This document shows positions 46,101 to 55,520 of a stretch of 64,000 nucleotides of DNA, one piece after another. The notes under the pieces are model-generated. The model was not told the origin of the DNA. It ran no database searches and saw only the letters and a program-made list of their open reading frames with translations. Position 1 is the stretch's first letter; every line of letters starts with the position of its first letter. The stretch comes from Saturnia japonica (taxonomy: Eukaryota; Arthropoda; Insecta; Lepidoptera; Saturniidae): contig CM065307.1 in NCBI GenBank assembly GCA_033032175.1, positions 5,766,001 to 5,830,000 on the forward strand, written 5' to 3'. A program made the translations under genes and the position numbers.

Positions 46101-49100
46101 GAAATGCGACAATTCAAAAGAAAATCACTGTGACGGGCTTATATACTTGTGCATGATGTTCCTGACTCTTGACCCAGTCGGGTGTAGTTCCTTACCACTA
46201 CGCTTTTTTACTGGATATACAACAGCTGATTCCGGAACGCGACACGCTAAACCTTATGGTTTATGGTGTATGGCGGTCGCGATGCAGTCGAACACAATTA
46301 TTGTCGTGATAATACAGGCACAAGGAATATATTTTCTCATGATTGTCAAATGTAGTAAAATTCATGTATCAATAATTACATGAAATCACAGCTAGTGCAC
46401 GAAATCGTAATATATATGTATGAAGAATTCATTTTTTTTATTGGGGCTTGACGTTGTCTTCATTCATTTAAACGTTTGAAATTAATAATCATAAAAATGT
46501 AAAAAAAAAAAAACATTTATTAAATATACTATAATAAAGAAACTACAAAAATGTAAAGTTCTAAAAAACTATGCTATTTACAGACTAATTTTGCCAATAC
46601 TAATTATAATTTTTGTCTTTTTAAGTAATACGAACACCTTTAAAATTTTTGATTGCCGGATAGGACCAGTTTCTTTAAAAATATCACTCTGCATATCCCG
46701 TTAAGCTTATAGCCCCACAGCTTAAAATACACGTCGAACTTCATGTCGAAATGCGCTTTATCTTTAGTATAGATATTTATTTATTTAACTGTAAATTATT
46801 TAGATATGGTAGAGTAATAGTAAAGAGTGGACTCTTCCTTGCTTTAACGTAAACACTTAAAATTCTTCGACTCTCGAGTTCTATTACTTACAATATTAAT
46901 GATATTAAATTAATTAATGATGTGTGAACAAACTAAGTTATTAAGGCAAGGCAAGATAATAAAACCCGACTCCATCAAAAAACAATGAAGTAAAAAATAT
47001 ATTATTCAATTTTTGCTTTTTATTTGTTTCGTAGACGTCATACTTAAATATTAATATATAATATATAGCCTATGCCACTCACACAAATAAGACGAATATA
47101 ACGACACCTCGTACGCAAAAGCCGTTTAGGCTACAGGGCGTGCCAAAGAAATAGACATACATTCATACGCTCGAAAGACATAAACCTCCTTTTTTGCAGT
47201 CGGGTAAAAATATAAACTAAAATAAATTCAACTGAAATTATAAATCAGTATAATATACCACATAATATAAATAAAATAGTGTATAAAAGTAAGAACCATT
47301 TTTTAAGTTATATTGCTCACTTAATCTCAACTTATGTAATTCACTTATCTATACCAACCGATTTCAAGGGACCTTTATCTAGTGTGGTGTAATAAGCGAG
47401 TAGTATAGATCCTGATCAAGAAAGATCGTTTCGACCCGGTCTGCAATCTAATAAGATTTCATAAAAGTCACTAACTCACAAGTGTGGCCATTGGAATACA
47501 GCAGATATACAAGGTGTCCAGAAAGGGTAACGGGTATTTGTTTTCGCGCCATATTCGAAACGGGGCGTCTAAAGGGTGCGGGGAGGGGTTCGTGGCGTCC
47601 GCCATTTTGTGGAGTTTTAGTCACGATGGAACAGTACTCGGGGACGCATCGCGCATTTTGCGTACGAGCGTATTATCGTAATGGTAATTCAATAGTGACT
47701 GCTCAACGTCTCTATCGTGCGGAATATCGTACACGCCACGCGCCAAGTGACGATAGCATTAGGAAATGGATCAGGATGTTCGAGAATACAGGTGCGACAG
47801 TTAAAATTCAAAACTCTGGTCGTCCTCGTTCAGTTCGCGATGAAGAAACAATTGAAGAAGTTGAGGCGTCGGTTCGTCAAAATCCGTCTTTATCCATCCG
47901 AAAGCGAAGCCAAGCGTTGAACACCAAAAAATCGTCTTTACATTCGATTTTAAAGAAAGACACATCTAAAAGCCTATAAAATTCAATTGGTTCAAGAATT
48001 GAAGGATACGGACTATGCTAATCGACTGAATTTTGCGAACGAAATGCTGCAGCGATTTAACAACTTTAACAACATACTGTTCAGTGACGAAGCAAATTTT
48101 CACCTGAATGGTCATGTTAATAAGCACAATTGTCGGTACTGGGCAGTGGAGAATCCGAGACGAAAGCATGAACGACCCCTGCATAGCCCAAAGGTCGTTG
48201 TTTGGGCCGCTATGTCTGCTAAAGGCATAATTGGTCCTTATTTTCATAAAGATCAACGAGGCCGAGCAATTAATGTGAATAGTGACCGTTATTGCGATAT
48301 GTTGCGAAATTTTTTGGTCCCAGAGTTGCAGGAGTTTGCAGGTTTCAACTCAAGAACGTGGTTCCAGCAAGATGGGGCCACTTGCCATACCTCAAATGAC
48401 TCAATGGAAGTTGTTAACGAATTATTCCCTAATAAAGTCATTTCGCGAAGGGGTAACATCAACTGGCCTCCCAGAAGCCCCGACCTTAGCCCGCTTGACT
48501 ATTTTGCATGGGGATACCTTAAAAGTAAGGTTTATCAAAACAATCCGACGAATCTAACCCAGTTAAAGCAAAACATCAGGTCAGAAATGGTAGCAATATC
48601 GATAGCTATGTGTCAACGTGTTATCGCCAATCTTCGTTTCCGTTTAGAAGAGTGCCAGCAACGTAACGGTCATCATTTGGATAACATCATCTTTTCCAAA
48701 TAATTCTCCAATTCATATGCTAATAATAAACAATAAACTTTTTTATTGCTTACAAATAATTTTTGTTTCATTGAACTTACAAATACCCGATACCCTTTCT
48801 GGACACCTTGTATATTCTTGGCGATAGTTTCTTAATTTGAGGGCTGTAGCTGCCATAGCTGTTGTCATATGACCAGACGAGAAGAAGAAAATATTTACCA
48901 CCAATATTATTATTCCATCGCGTTATTTTCCTTCACCAAAAGTACAATCTTATTGTTGAATTTAAACCCACGTCGAAAAACGGGGTTTCTAAGAGCGCTA
49001 CCACGAATCATGTGTAACATCGCATTCACTACATGATTTTAAAAATTACAATAAAAACAATATATTTAATTATAAATTCAAATAATACTAAACAATCAAA

Positions 49101-51899
49101 AAATATTGAAATTCAACAAAGGAGTTACCTTAAACAATGAATAATATTTTTGAAACCGTGAGTATTGGAATATGTAGGAAAAATATTTGTTTCGTTAACA
49201 TATTCTGATCACGTCGCAACGTGTGATGTGTTAATGACACACAGGTCCATAGCCTGAGACAATATTTTTATGACCAGGGTCAAAGACGTAAAATGTCAAA
49301 TGTGATCTATTATTTACTTACGGCGGTCATACACGCTACGGTCTACCAGATAGGTTTAACTGTACAGGTTCGCCTGCATAGCACACATGCACAGGTCGAC
49401 CGCACGACGCGACGTAGCATTCATATATATATACACAGCACAGGGTTACAATGCTCTTTTATTAAAAAAAAAAATCGTCTATGCACCACTCGCATAAGCA
49501 GGTTCAAAAACTTTCAAAGGGTCTATTTTAGTACAAGCTACGGTCTAACTAAGCAGCCACACCTACACAGGAAGACCTATCCGGCAGACCGTAGCGTGTA
49601 TGGCCAGCGTTGGCATTATGAGTAAGAACTGGCTTATATTTGCTTATCTTCATCATTTTACCTCGCTTTAAGAAGCTTCAAAAAATCATCAACAGTCTTC
49701 TGATACAGTTTGAATATTGAAATTAAAGTTCTTGGGAGAAGGCGCGGTGCAGCTTTAACTTTCTGGGAGACGTTCCATTTAAAGTTTGTACTCGTACACT
49801 GCAGCATGTTAGAAAATATTCATCACTAGATATTGTTTATTGTTTAATTTATCAGGTCTGACTTGGAGACTCATCAGTTCCAGCTGACTCTATTCGGGCC
49901 ACACATAAGCGCGCGAGCTCGCTACCGTTCCTCTGGAATACTGTTGTTAGTCCGCGCTTCCGGTGGTGGTGACTATTGGGGCGAATACGGTAACTATTTA
50001 TAATTTTCTAATAACTGTATTTTTGTCATATTTAATATCTCGAATATTAATTAACTCTCTTCCACTGTAACGTCCGACATTTGATTTCCTATAAATATGT
50101 ATTGATAAATCCCCTAAAAATATTTTTTTCTTTAAAAGGAGGATAACGGATGTTCTTTGTATTTCCCATTCGAACTAAGTACGAGCAGTACTTTCAGTAT
50201 TAACATTTCTTTCTTTATTATTACGTTATACTTACGCTAGCATTAGAATTAGAAATTTAGAACACAATCGTGACTAGAACTTGGTAAGCACGCAAAGCAT
50301 AAAAAAGTAACTAACTCTCAAATTCAACTACGGATACACTGATAGGTAATTGGCAACAGATTTACAGCTTTCTTACTTACTTATACTTATCATAATTAAT
50401 TTATCTGAAATTTTGCAGACGGTGTAAAAGCTAAGGTGTACTTCCGCGGCGAACCGTACGAGCGCAACGGACGCACTTACCTCAAACTGAAGCAACTCAA
50501 ATTGGACTTCTCCGTCAGGGACATACAGATGGGCGTCGAGAATCTACAAAATTCAAATGCCGTGCTCGGTAAGATTTTACCTAAGTGCACTTAAAAATTA
50601 TTTTCCTTTTTTATTGTTATCAATTTGAAGTAAGATTATGATGCACTTGCAATAATGTGTGGCTTAGTTTCATAACACTTATCCTATGTAAACGCAAAAT
50701 GCCGCCTGATATCACGCAATATTCCGGTAACATCGCAAACCGGTTGTCATACAACGTTGTATGTATTGGGCATTTATATCGAGAATAATGCAATGCAGTA
50801 ATTCCAGTCGGTATTTTGCACCTGTTAATGAGAAGTGATAAACACATCAACAGACGTTTCTCACCAAATTGAATTTATCATTCTCATCTTCGTATGGAGT
50901 TCATTGAAATGATTTCAATAATCTGCATCAAACACTCCATACTTCCCATAAAACGAGACTTGATCTGACTAGTCTGCGGACATGTTGAACTCTTTGAACA
51001 GTTTTGTATGTAATCGGCACACCTTTGTATGCTTGTATGTATATTTGTTTGTCCACGCATTTCTCCGAAACTATTAGTTGGATTGTGACAATTTATTGGC
51101 TTACATTTACTTCAACTTAGGAACAGTGCAAGTTTCATCAAAATCGGTTCAGTAGTTTTCAAGATGTGGACTAACACGTGTAACAGCCTGGCTTATTCAT
51201 ACGAGCTACAGACGTGGTGTCAAAGGGAAAACATCTCAACACCTTGGTTAAACTCTAGTGCATGCAATTAATTAATTAAGAATTACGAAATAAAAAAGAA
51301 ATTAAAAAAAAAAAAGATTCCAAATGAATTAACTCACAAATTTGAGTTAATTTATTTTGAAGACGATTTATAAAAATTAATTACATTTTTTGTATACACT
51401 ACTGAAGAAATCTTTAAATCGATGCAATTGCCACAACGGCAACCAGGCATACATTGTAATGTACGTGTAGCGACATCGATATAGCCAAATCTATCCTCGC
51501 CTTAACTGACGCATCTTACATAGAGACATCTATCTTGCCACATACGACGCATCCTACATCGCGATATTAAAATTATCCCAACAAATAAAATATATACAAG
51601 AACACGACAACAACCGTTGGCGAGCTGCCCGCCAGACATAACACCCGTCTGGTTGGAGGATCCTCCCTTTTAATGTGGAGGTGGCAATAATCGCCTCCAC
51701 ATACGTAATTGCAATGATCCGAGAAATAAAAATAATCACTTTTACAGAGGCGGCACTCAATCTATTCATCAACACAAACGCCCAGGAGCTGCTGAAGGAA
51801 ATGAAACCTGAACTGAAGCGAGACCTCGCCGATAAGATGTCCCGCTACCTCGACCACATCCTCCAGCACATACCATACGATGACTGGATCGTTGACTAG
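34147..51899 (+). CDS. Takeout/JHBP-like secreted hydrophobic-ligand carrier
   Basis: Six exons: 34,147-34,210, 43,358-43,476, 43,911-44,032, 49,856-49,989, 50,419-50,568 and 51,748-51,899. All GT-AG, they join in frame to 246 aa, the usual length for the takeout/JHBP family. Residues 1-20 are a signal peptide (METLKVLLIFAAVIASSTS). The only two cysteines, C28 and C38 (CSREDPNVDEC), form the conserved N-terminal disulfide pair. Other family marks are LLRSFNSLINHL, GAPEIGI, FQLTLFGPHISARARY, LDFSVRDIQMG and the C-terminal NTNAQELLKEMKPEL with a final PYDDW. Family members carry lipophilic ligands such as juvenile hormone in haemolymph or act in feeding and circadian physiology; which role applies here is not visible. 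Intron 1 (9.1 kb) holds mariner copy 3 and intron 3 (5.8 kb) holds copy 4, both in gene orientation. Confidence 0.93.
34780..35245 (+). mobile_element. LINE reverse transcriptase C-terminal remnant
   Basis: Translation in shifting frames gives LQKRAVRAI-like, SLRNKFQELISL, LYLPNTYR, HNFNIRNKYK-like, RLSKTNKRF-like, then IPKHITDLPGNKFKNHVKQL, CRKVIIYY and VADYVNDGDVW. These are the closing segments of CR1/jockey-type ORF2 proteins. Stops and frameshifts show it is dead. Lies in intron 1 of gene 2. Confidence 0.6.
35305..35420 (+). repeat. Probable LINE 3' region, CCCGATCGAGTTTCTTG family
   Basis: CCCGATCGAGTTTCTTGCCG, TTCTTCTCGATGACTGGGAT and TTTCCGAACCGGTGG follow the LINE C-terminal remnant and match 12,255-12,460 and 29,745-29,800 in the same orientation. 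Confidence 0.45.
35421..36099. other. Intron 1 sequence of gene 2, nothing recognised
   Basis: AT-rich, no exon-like frame or repeat family identified. Confidence 0.4.
36100..36354. mobile_element. MITE-like element with 27-bp inverted ends
   Basis: Left CTAACAGCCGTTTTCAATAA then CCTATCT, and right AGATATGTTATTGAAAACGG then CCGTTATTAG, are inverted copies of one another with few mismatches. About 255 bp, AT-rich, non-coding. The target duplication is not clear, so the superfamily is open. Confidence 0.6.
37000..37215. repeat. Interspersed repeat, pair with 7,201-7,450
   Basis: Colinear with the first copy through ACGTGATGTAGTTTGGTAAT, the ACATATATTTTGAG region and GCCACCATCTTGTTAAGC. Non-coding. 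Class unknown. Confidence 0.5.
37216..38640. other. Intron 1 sequence of gene 2, one GC-richer block
   Basis: Mostly AT-rich. A GC-richer block at about 38,100-38,215 precedes a short ATG frame with a good-looking donor (AATCAA|GTAAGT, 38,211-38,233). No downstream exon of matching phase could be linked. Confidence 0.3.
38641..38832. repeat. Old repeat fragment with a chance open frame
   Basis: GC-richer than its surroundings. It shares CT.G.TCTTAA.TGCAGCTGCCGGAACACA (38,721-38,750) and weaker upstream similarity with 26,985-27,046, so it belongs to a repeat family. The 61-codon open frame here has no recognisable domain. Confidence 0.4.
39837..39915 (+). pseudogene. THAP zinc-finger first-exon fragment
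   Basis: ATG opens a frame reading MPRCSVFVCKNTNCNVNY then IKDGISFP, followed by GT (CCCAC|GTATAT). This matches the start of THAP domains: MP.C, then a second zinc-binding cysteine four residues on, and a GISF box. The rest of the C2CH domain (the later C and H) is not found downstream before mariner copy 3. THAP domains bind DNA in transcription factors and in P-element-like transposases. It is probably a captured or transposon-derived exon, lying between the two halves of a Helitron-like element. Confidence 0.45.
40248..41549 (+). mobile_element. DD41D mariner-like element, copy 3 (intact frame)
   Basis: A 1,302-bp element with TA on both flanks (40,246-247 and 41,550-551). The inverted ends match the other copies, but each has a small change: a lost G after GGGTATTT on the left, and CCCGAAACCC for CCCGATACCC on the right. 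It lies in intron 1 of gene 2, inside a split Helitron-like element. It is the only copy here with an uninterrupted transposase. Confidence 0.93.
40363..41442 (+). CDS. Tc1/mariner-superfamily transposase, DD41D, 359 aa
   Basis: Cut-and-paste transposase that would bind the element ends and cleave at TA. I chose the ATG at MEQYSGTH because the upstream in-frame codons lie in the terminal inverted repeat and all copies share this ATG. Residues 1-70 resemble the DUF4817-type N-terminal helix-turn-helix (QRAF-like, then DSIRKWIRMFENTG), followed by a NSGRPRSVR linker. The catalytic core shows D in LFSDEANFHLNG, D in FQQDGATCHTS and D in SPDLSPLDYFAWG, with 41 residues between the second and third aspartates. 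The C-terminus is HHLDNIIFSK. No frameshift or stop. Two residues near the third aspartate differ from the other copies (RRCNINWPSRSP versus RRGNINWPPRSP), so activity is uncertain. Confidence 0.9.
   Translation: MEQYSGTHRAFCVRAYYRNGDSIVTAQRLYRAEYRTRHAPSDDSIRKWIRMFENTGATVKIQNSGRPRSVRDQETIEEVEASVRQNPSLSIRKRSQALNIKKSSLHSILKKDLHLKAYKIQLVQELKDTDYANRLNFANEMLQRFNNFNNILFSDEANFHLNGHVNKHNCRYWAVENPRRKHERPLHSPKVVVWAAMSAKGIIGPYFHEDQRGRAINVNSDRYCDMLRNFLVPELQEFAGFNSRTWFQQDGATCHTSNDSMEVVNELFPNKVISRRCNINWPSRSPDLSPLDYFAWGYLKSKVYQNNPTNLTQLNQNIRSEMTAISIAMCQRVIANLRFRLEECQQRNGHHLDNIIFSK
42765..42956 (+). mobile_element. Helitron-like subfamily C 3' portion
   Basis: Contains GGCTACATGGGTGAATTGGC and AACACGGTTGAAACCGTGGG then GCACATCTAG before T. 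The hairpin ACGG-TTGAAA-CCGT remains. Non-coding. Confidence 0.5.
44150..44515. repeat. Local tandem duplication, about 185-190-bp unit
   Basis: Two head-to-tail diverged copies (about 44,150-44,331 and 44,345-44,515). Shared blocks are TACAAAACAAT.TAAAACTATC, TTATTAATAAAA.TTTATACAC, ACGAAT.TTCTA and GTTATGGTACA.TGGTGCTCA. Located in intron 3 of gene 2. Non-coding. Confidence 0.75.
44705..44900. repeat. Long imperfect palindrome (MITE-like or hairpin)
   Basis: Left arm TTTCAAACTTGAAGGGTAAG, then TACAGAAAATCTCGATTTGG and GCTGTACGCTAGCT. The right arm read in reverse is TTTCAACATTTAAAGGCTAT, then TTCAGAAGATTTTGGGCTGC and AAGCTAGCT. Arms of 50-60 bases enclose a loop of about 80. In intron 3 of gene 2, it would fold in the gene 2 pre-mRNA. 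Confidence 0.6.
45543..45741. repeat. Interspersed repeat, pair with 1,833-2,014
   Basis: Carries CATCGTGAATGGTGGGCAAT, TTTTATCCTTTTTTGACAAC, GATTTCCTATCTCTTTTGTT and TGCTGATAACAAAACTTATA in the same order as the first copy. No terminal repeat or coding frame. Confidence 0.6.
45742..47507. other. Intron 3 sequence of gene 2, nothing recognised
   Basis: AT-rich with short A runs. A slightly GC-richer patch at about 46,010-46,300 contains a 78-codon open frame without a recognisable domain or splice context. Confidence 0.35.
47510..48810 (+). mobile_element. DD41D mariner-like element, copy 4
   Basis: A 1,301-bp element flanked by TA (47,508-509 and 48,811-812). Inverted ends match the other copies except for one base in the left end (GGGTAACGGG for GGGTATCGGG). 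Located in intron 3 of gene 2, in gene orientation. Confidence 0.93.
47626..48703 (+). pseudogene. DD41D transposase, single frameshift (copy 4)
   Basis: The frame starting MEQYSGTH is open until about 47,961. There two bases are missing (AAAGACACATC where other copies have AAAGACTTACATC), leading to a stop at 47,979. The remaining frame from 47,987 to 48,703 keeps all three catalytic aspartates (LFSDEANF, QQDGATCH, SPLDYFAWG). This one 2-bp loss is the only disabling change I can see. Confidence 0.88.
49323..49608. mobile_element. MITE-like element with 35-38-bp inverted ends
   Basis: Left GCGGTCATACACGCTACGGT then CTACCAGATAGGT. The right end, reverse-complemented, reads GCTGGCCATACACGCTACGG then TCTGCCGGATAGGT. 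About 285 bp, no transposase. A further internal AGCTACGGTCTA at 49,537 echoes the end. No clear target duplication. In intron 3 of gene 2, ending about 250 bases before exon 4. Confidence 0.65.
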
Positions 51900-53119
51900 T
51901 CTACATTAACTGAATATATAATTATATTAAGTAAAATTATAAAAACATTTAGGTTTAAGGAACTTTACAAAAAGTGGTAAAATAATTAGGTTCCTCTAAT
52001 ATTTATTCTTTACATTTAATTACCAAATTAATTTCACGTAAGAATGTCGGAAGTTGAGTGGGTGTTTTGGGAACAATTAGATACTTTTATCGTTTTATCT
52101 CGTGTTATTACAACTTTACAGGCCAACACAATATTACATTCAGTCTTACCAGGCTTAACGTAAAAGGTATTATTACCTCTTGTAATACTGAATATAAATA
52201 ATAGATATTAAATTTTATGTAGTAACTACATACTTCATGTCGAAAACAAAGAATAGTTTAAAGAAATATATTGAACATGTAATTAAAGATATCTCGTTAT
52301 TGAAAATAAAATATGATATTTAATATCCTTACCATACTTATTAAGATAATAATTTGTTGGGTTTTATGAAAAATAATATACTTTATAGTTAGGTATAACC
52401 TTTTATGTATTCGTCCTTTCTCACGTAATAAATCTTTGCAAATTTTGAGAGAAAGATAGCTTTCTAAGTACCTGCCTAACCACTCTAAATTTCTTTGTGG
52501 GACTCATTATTGTTAGGTTGCTATGATAATAAACCGGTGTTTTAAAGCAGTTCGTAAGAACGCAAGCTCTATCGTACAAATTATGCTAAGAACTGAAATC
52601 GTAGTATCCCATTTAGCAAAGTTCCTGGACTGTTTCTGACTCTCTCAATCACTGTAACTTCATCCTTTAAGATACTTTTCCTATTCAAATAACATAAACG
52701 ACTTGTTTACGGTATAAATGTTTGTGTTATCTACATAATTAAATTTGATACATTTTATTGTTAATTTGTATTCAAACTGATTCAGTGAGTGGTAAAATGC
52801 GTTAAATACATAATAGTATGATATATTCCACTTTTGTTAGTGGGTAAGTGCTTCTGCGCTCTTTGTGCCTAGCTGTTTGGAAACTGGTCGCACACTATAC
52901 ACACACACTACTGCCCCATAAAACATCATTTTCATTGTAGCTACATATTAATATTTTAAACTAATATTGGATACCAGTGGTAATTATACTCTACATTACC
53001 TGAAATTATTTGTGTTTTAAGGTATTTATTTAGACAATTACAGGCATAATTTATTTTAATATTAATACTATGAATTTACAAAACATTGTGAAATTGAAAT
53101 AAAATAGTTGTAATAAATC
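51900..53119. other. 3' flank of gene 2 and AT-rich intergenic DNA
   Basis: A candidate polyadenylation signal AATAAA lies at 52,305-52,310, about 400 bases after the stop codon. No closer canonical signal stands out. The rest shows no gene or recognised repeat. Confidence 0.35.
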
Positions 53120-53205
53120 AAGTTTTTTTTCCAACCTCCTATATACTTTATGTTTTTCGATTTATAAAGCAGCATAAGATTTTATGTTATTATAATAAAT
53201 TATAC

Positions 53206-53603
53206 AGGTTGGAAAAAACGAACGGTGCATGGAGGAAAAGTATTTTAAATATTGAAGATAGTAAATTATACTCAAAGGAAAAATTATTTTATTTTATGAG
53301 ATAATAACTACATTCGAATTGTTAAATTTCATGGACTCTTGTGATTGTAAGATACAATGTTTATTCGAGAGACTTTATCGTTATCATAGACCCTATCAAT
53401 TAATGCAATAACATAGTTTGTATCGGTTTTTTTGCATTTTTTTTGTTGGTTCGATTTCCGGTATACGTAAGGTTTTTTAGAAAATCTGTGAATACAGGTG
53501 TTATTATTTCTAAAAATAATAGAATGTTTCCTTTCAGTCAAATTTGATAACTTCATTATTTAACATACTTTTCCTCCATGTCCCGTTCGTTTTTTCCACC
53601 CTC
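53206..53603. mobile_element. MITE-like element, about 40-bp inverted ends, TA flanks
   Basis: Left CAGGTTGGAAAAAACGAACG then GTGCATGGAGGAAAAGTAT. The right end, reverse-complemented, reads GAGGGTGGAAAAAACGAACG then GGACATGGAGGAAAAGTAT. TA lies on both sides (53,204-205 and 53,604-605), which fits a Tc1/mariner-type MITE. 398 bp, non-coding. A solo end (TTTTTTTTCCAACCTCC) lies just upstream at 53,122-53,138. Confidence 0.75.
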
Positions 53604-53736
53604 TATAATATACTTTTTTAAACTTTAATGTGATTTTTTTTATGATCCGGTACTTATCAACTTGATATTCATTGTTTAAGGTCTTGTAAAATTACATTAA
53701 TTTTGCATCGTTTCGCAACTTTTTTGTGGCTTTGTG

Positions 53737-53820
53737 CGGCTACACGGATGCGTTGGCGACGAGGCGGTGAAAAGTTAGTCGTATAAATTTAACACAAGTG
53801 ATACCGTGGGGCACAGCTAG
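53737..53820 (+). mobile_element. Helitron-like subfamily C 3' end
   Basis: CTACACGGATGCGTTGGCGA, AGTTAGTCGTATAAATTTAA and ATACCGTGGGGCACAGCTAG match the other subfamily-C ends, here followed by G instead of T. Confidence 0.45.
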
Positions 53821-54289
53821 GGTTTGCCGTATATGGCTAAGCATCTCGTTGGGAAGCAAAGAAAAATATTGTCAGTCGTAACTTGATCTTATTTTGCTGA
53901 AGATTAAGTACCTACTTATCTAATTCTTTATGCTTTACAAGTTTATAAAACTTCGCACAATTCATATTCACTCTATATTTTGGCCATTTATTAGCACTAT
54001 AAATAATATTTACTGCACAGTCTTCAATAAAAATAATCTATGTACAGTGCCGTTATGACCAGGTATCCTAAACAAATATCCGCACAATTTGAGCATGTGA
54101 CATTTTTTTCTAAATTTGTTGTTTCATTTAAAATGTGAAACCAAATCCATTTACATGCCATCTACATAGTTTTTGGCTTACCACTCTTCCGAGTGAACTT
54201 TGTTTCACAAATTTTAGGTACTGTTAAAAGCAACCGTTGCTCAAAATCTCCACATCGTTTTCCTACTTCATTATTCATTCATTTTTAGG

Positions 54290-54640
54290 GTTCCGTACCT
54301 CATAATTAAAAAAAAAACGGAAGTCTTTTAGGATTTTTTGTTGTCAGTCTGTATGTGTGGCTGGCTGGCTGGCTGTCTGTACGTGTGACAAGACACATTT
54401 TCTCGAAAACGAATTGAGGTATAAAGTTAAAATTTATACCATATACTAAAGTATATAGCCTCATGCTGCTGTAAAACAATAAATTTTCTAGATAAACGCT
54501 TCAAAGAGATAAGGCAATTTATAGTTGAAATACCGCTCACGGATCGATTCTCAAAACCTATTAGAACTAAGAGAGGTATTTTAACAAACGTATAAGAATA
54601 AATCTAAAAATATGGAATTTCTAATCCCGTGTGAAGTTTT
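54290..54640 (+). repeat. Interspersed repeat, GGGTTCCGTACCTC family
   Basis: AGGGTTCCGTACCTCATAAT, an A run, a GGCTGGCTGGCTGGCTGTCT simple repeat and CACATTTTCTCGAAAACGAA. The reverse copy is at 6,640-6,945. Class unknown. Confidence 0.5.
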
Positions 54641-55296
54641 AATGAAAAAAAAAATATTAAGTTTTTATTTTCAAAAAGGTCTTACGGTATATAAGTACTT
54701 GAAATTAATACCGAATGCTTAAGATGTATGAACTCAGAATGCTGTAAAAAACAGTTTCTACCTTAACACAATAAAAAGATGCAGCCTTTCATAATAAAAG
54801 TAAAAGTCATACTCTGTAATACTCTGTAACCGATTATCAAAACCCACAGGGTTCTTCCAAGATACATACAAATTTTTAAAGCTCTCCTGCAAGTTATGCA
54901 TATAATGTTATCCATTTAACCAAACAATGATCTGGGTCGCCTTTTTGATCATAAAATGAATTTATTGTTGTTTCGCGTATATTTCTAACTTAACATAAAT
55001 ATTTTAGATTTTTTCTGTAACAATAAACTAGTTATCGTGGTTTAAATATTAAAGTTAGATATATAGTGGTTTTAGATCTTTCTAGATTACACAGGTGTCT
55101 AGTTTATTGTAGAAGGAAGGACTCTTCAGGGTGCGAGTTCTACTAGCAACTTGTACGAATTTTTGTTTATTAATTTTAATATTTTGTGTTATTCAACACG
55201 CCCGATAATTTACTATTATTATTACATAATTCAGGAAACAATAAAATGTATATATGGAGAACAAATACAAAAAAATAATTAAAAAGAGTACTCTTC

Positions 55297-55520
55297 GGTT
55301 GGTCTACGAGAGATGCGATTTTGTCTGCCGTATTCGGCTTGCACATTTAAAGGGTTCAATGGTGTTTTATAAAAACTTATCAATAGGAATATTTAAATCG
55401 TATGGTTTTACGAATAGTTCGGTTTGGTGATATCACTTTTTTAAAAGTACAATAAAGTGGCAACACATGAAATGTCATTTTACTCCATGGAAATAAAACG
55501 CACTGTAGCTTACTTTTTTT
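55297..55520 (+). repeat. Interspersed repeat, inverse copy at 61,590-61,805
   Basis: GGTTGGTCTACGAGAGATGC then GATTTTGTCT at the left, and GGCAACACATGAAATGTCAT then TTTAC at the right. The reverse complement appears at 61,590-61,805 as GAAGTGAAATGACATTTCAT, GTGTTGCAG ... and AGACAATTTCGCATCTCTCG. Non-coding. Class unknown. Confidence 0.6.

Noticed and set aside
49293..49625. 110-aa open frame on the + strand
   Set aside because: It spans a MITE-like element with inverted ends. The reading frame is incidental.
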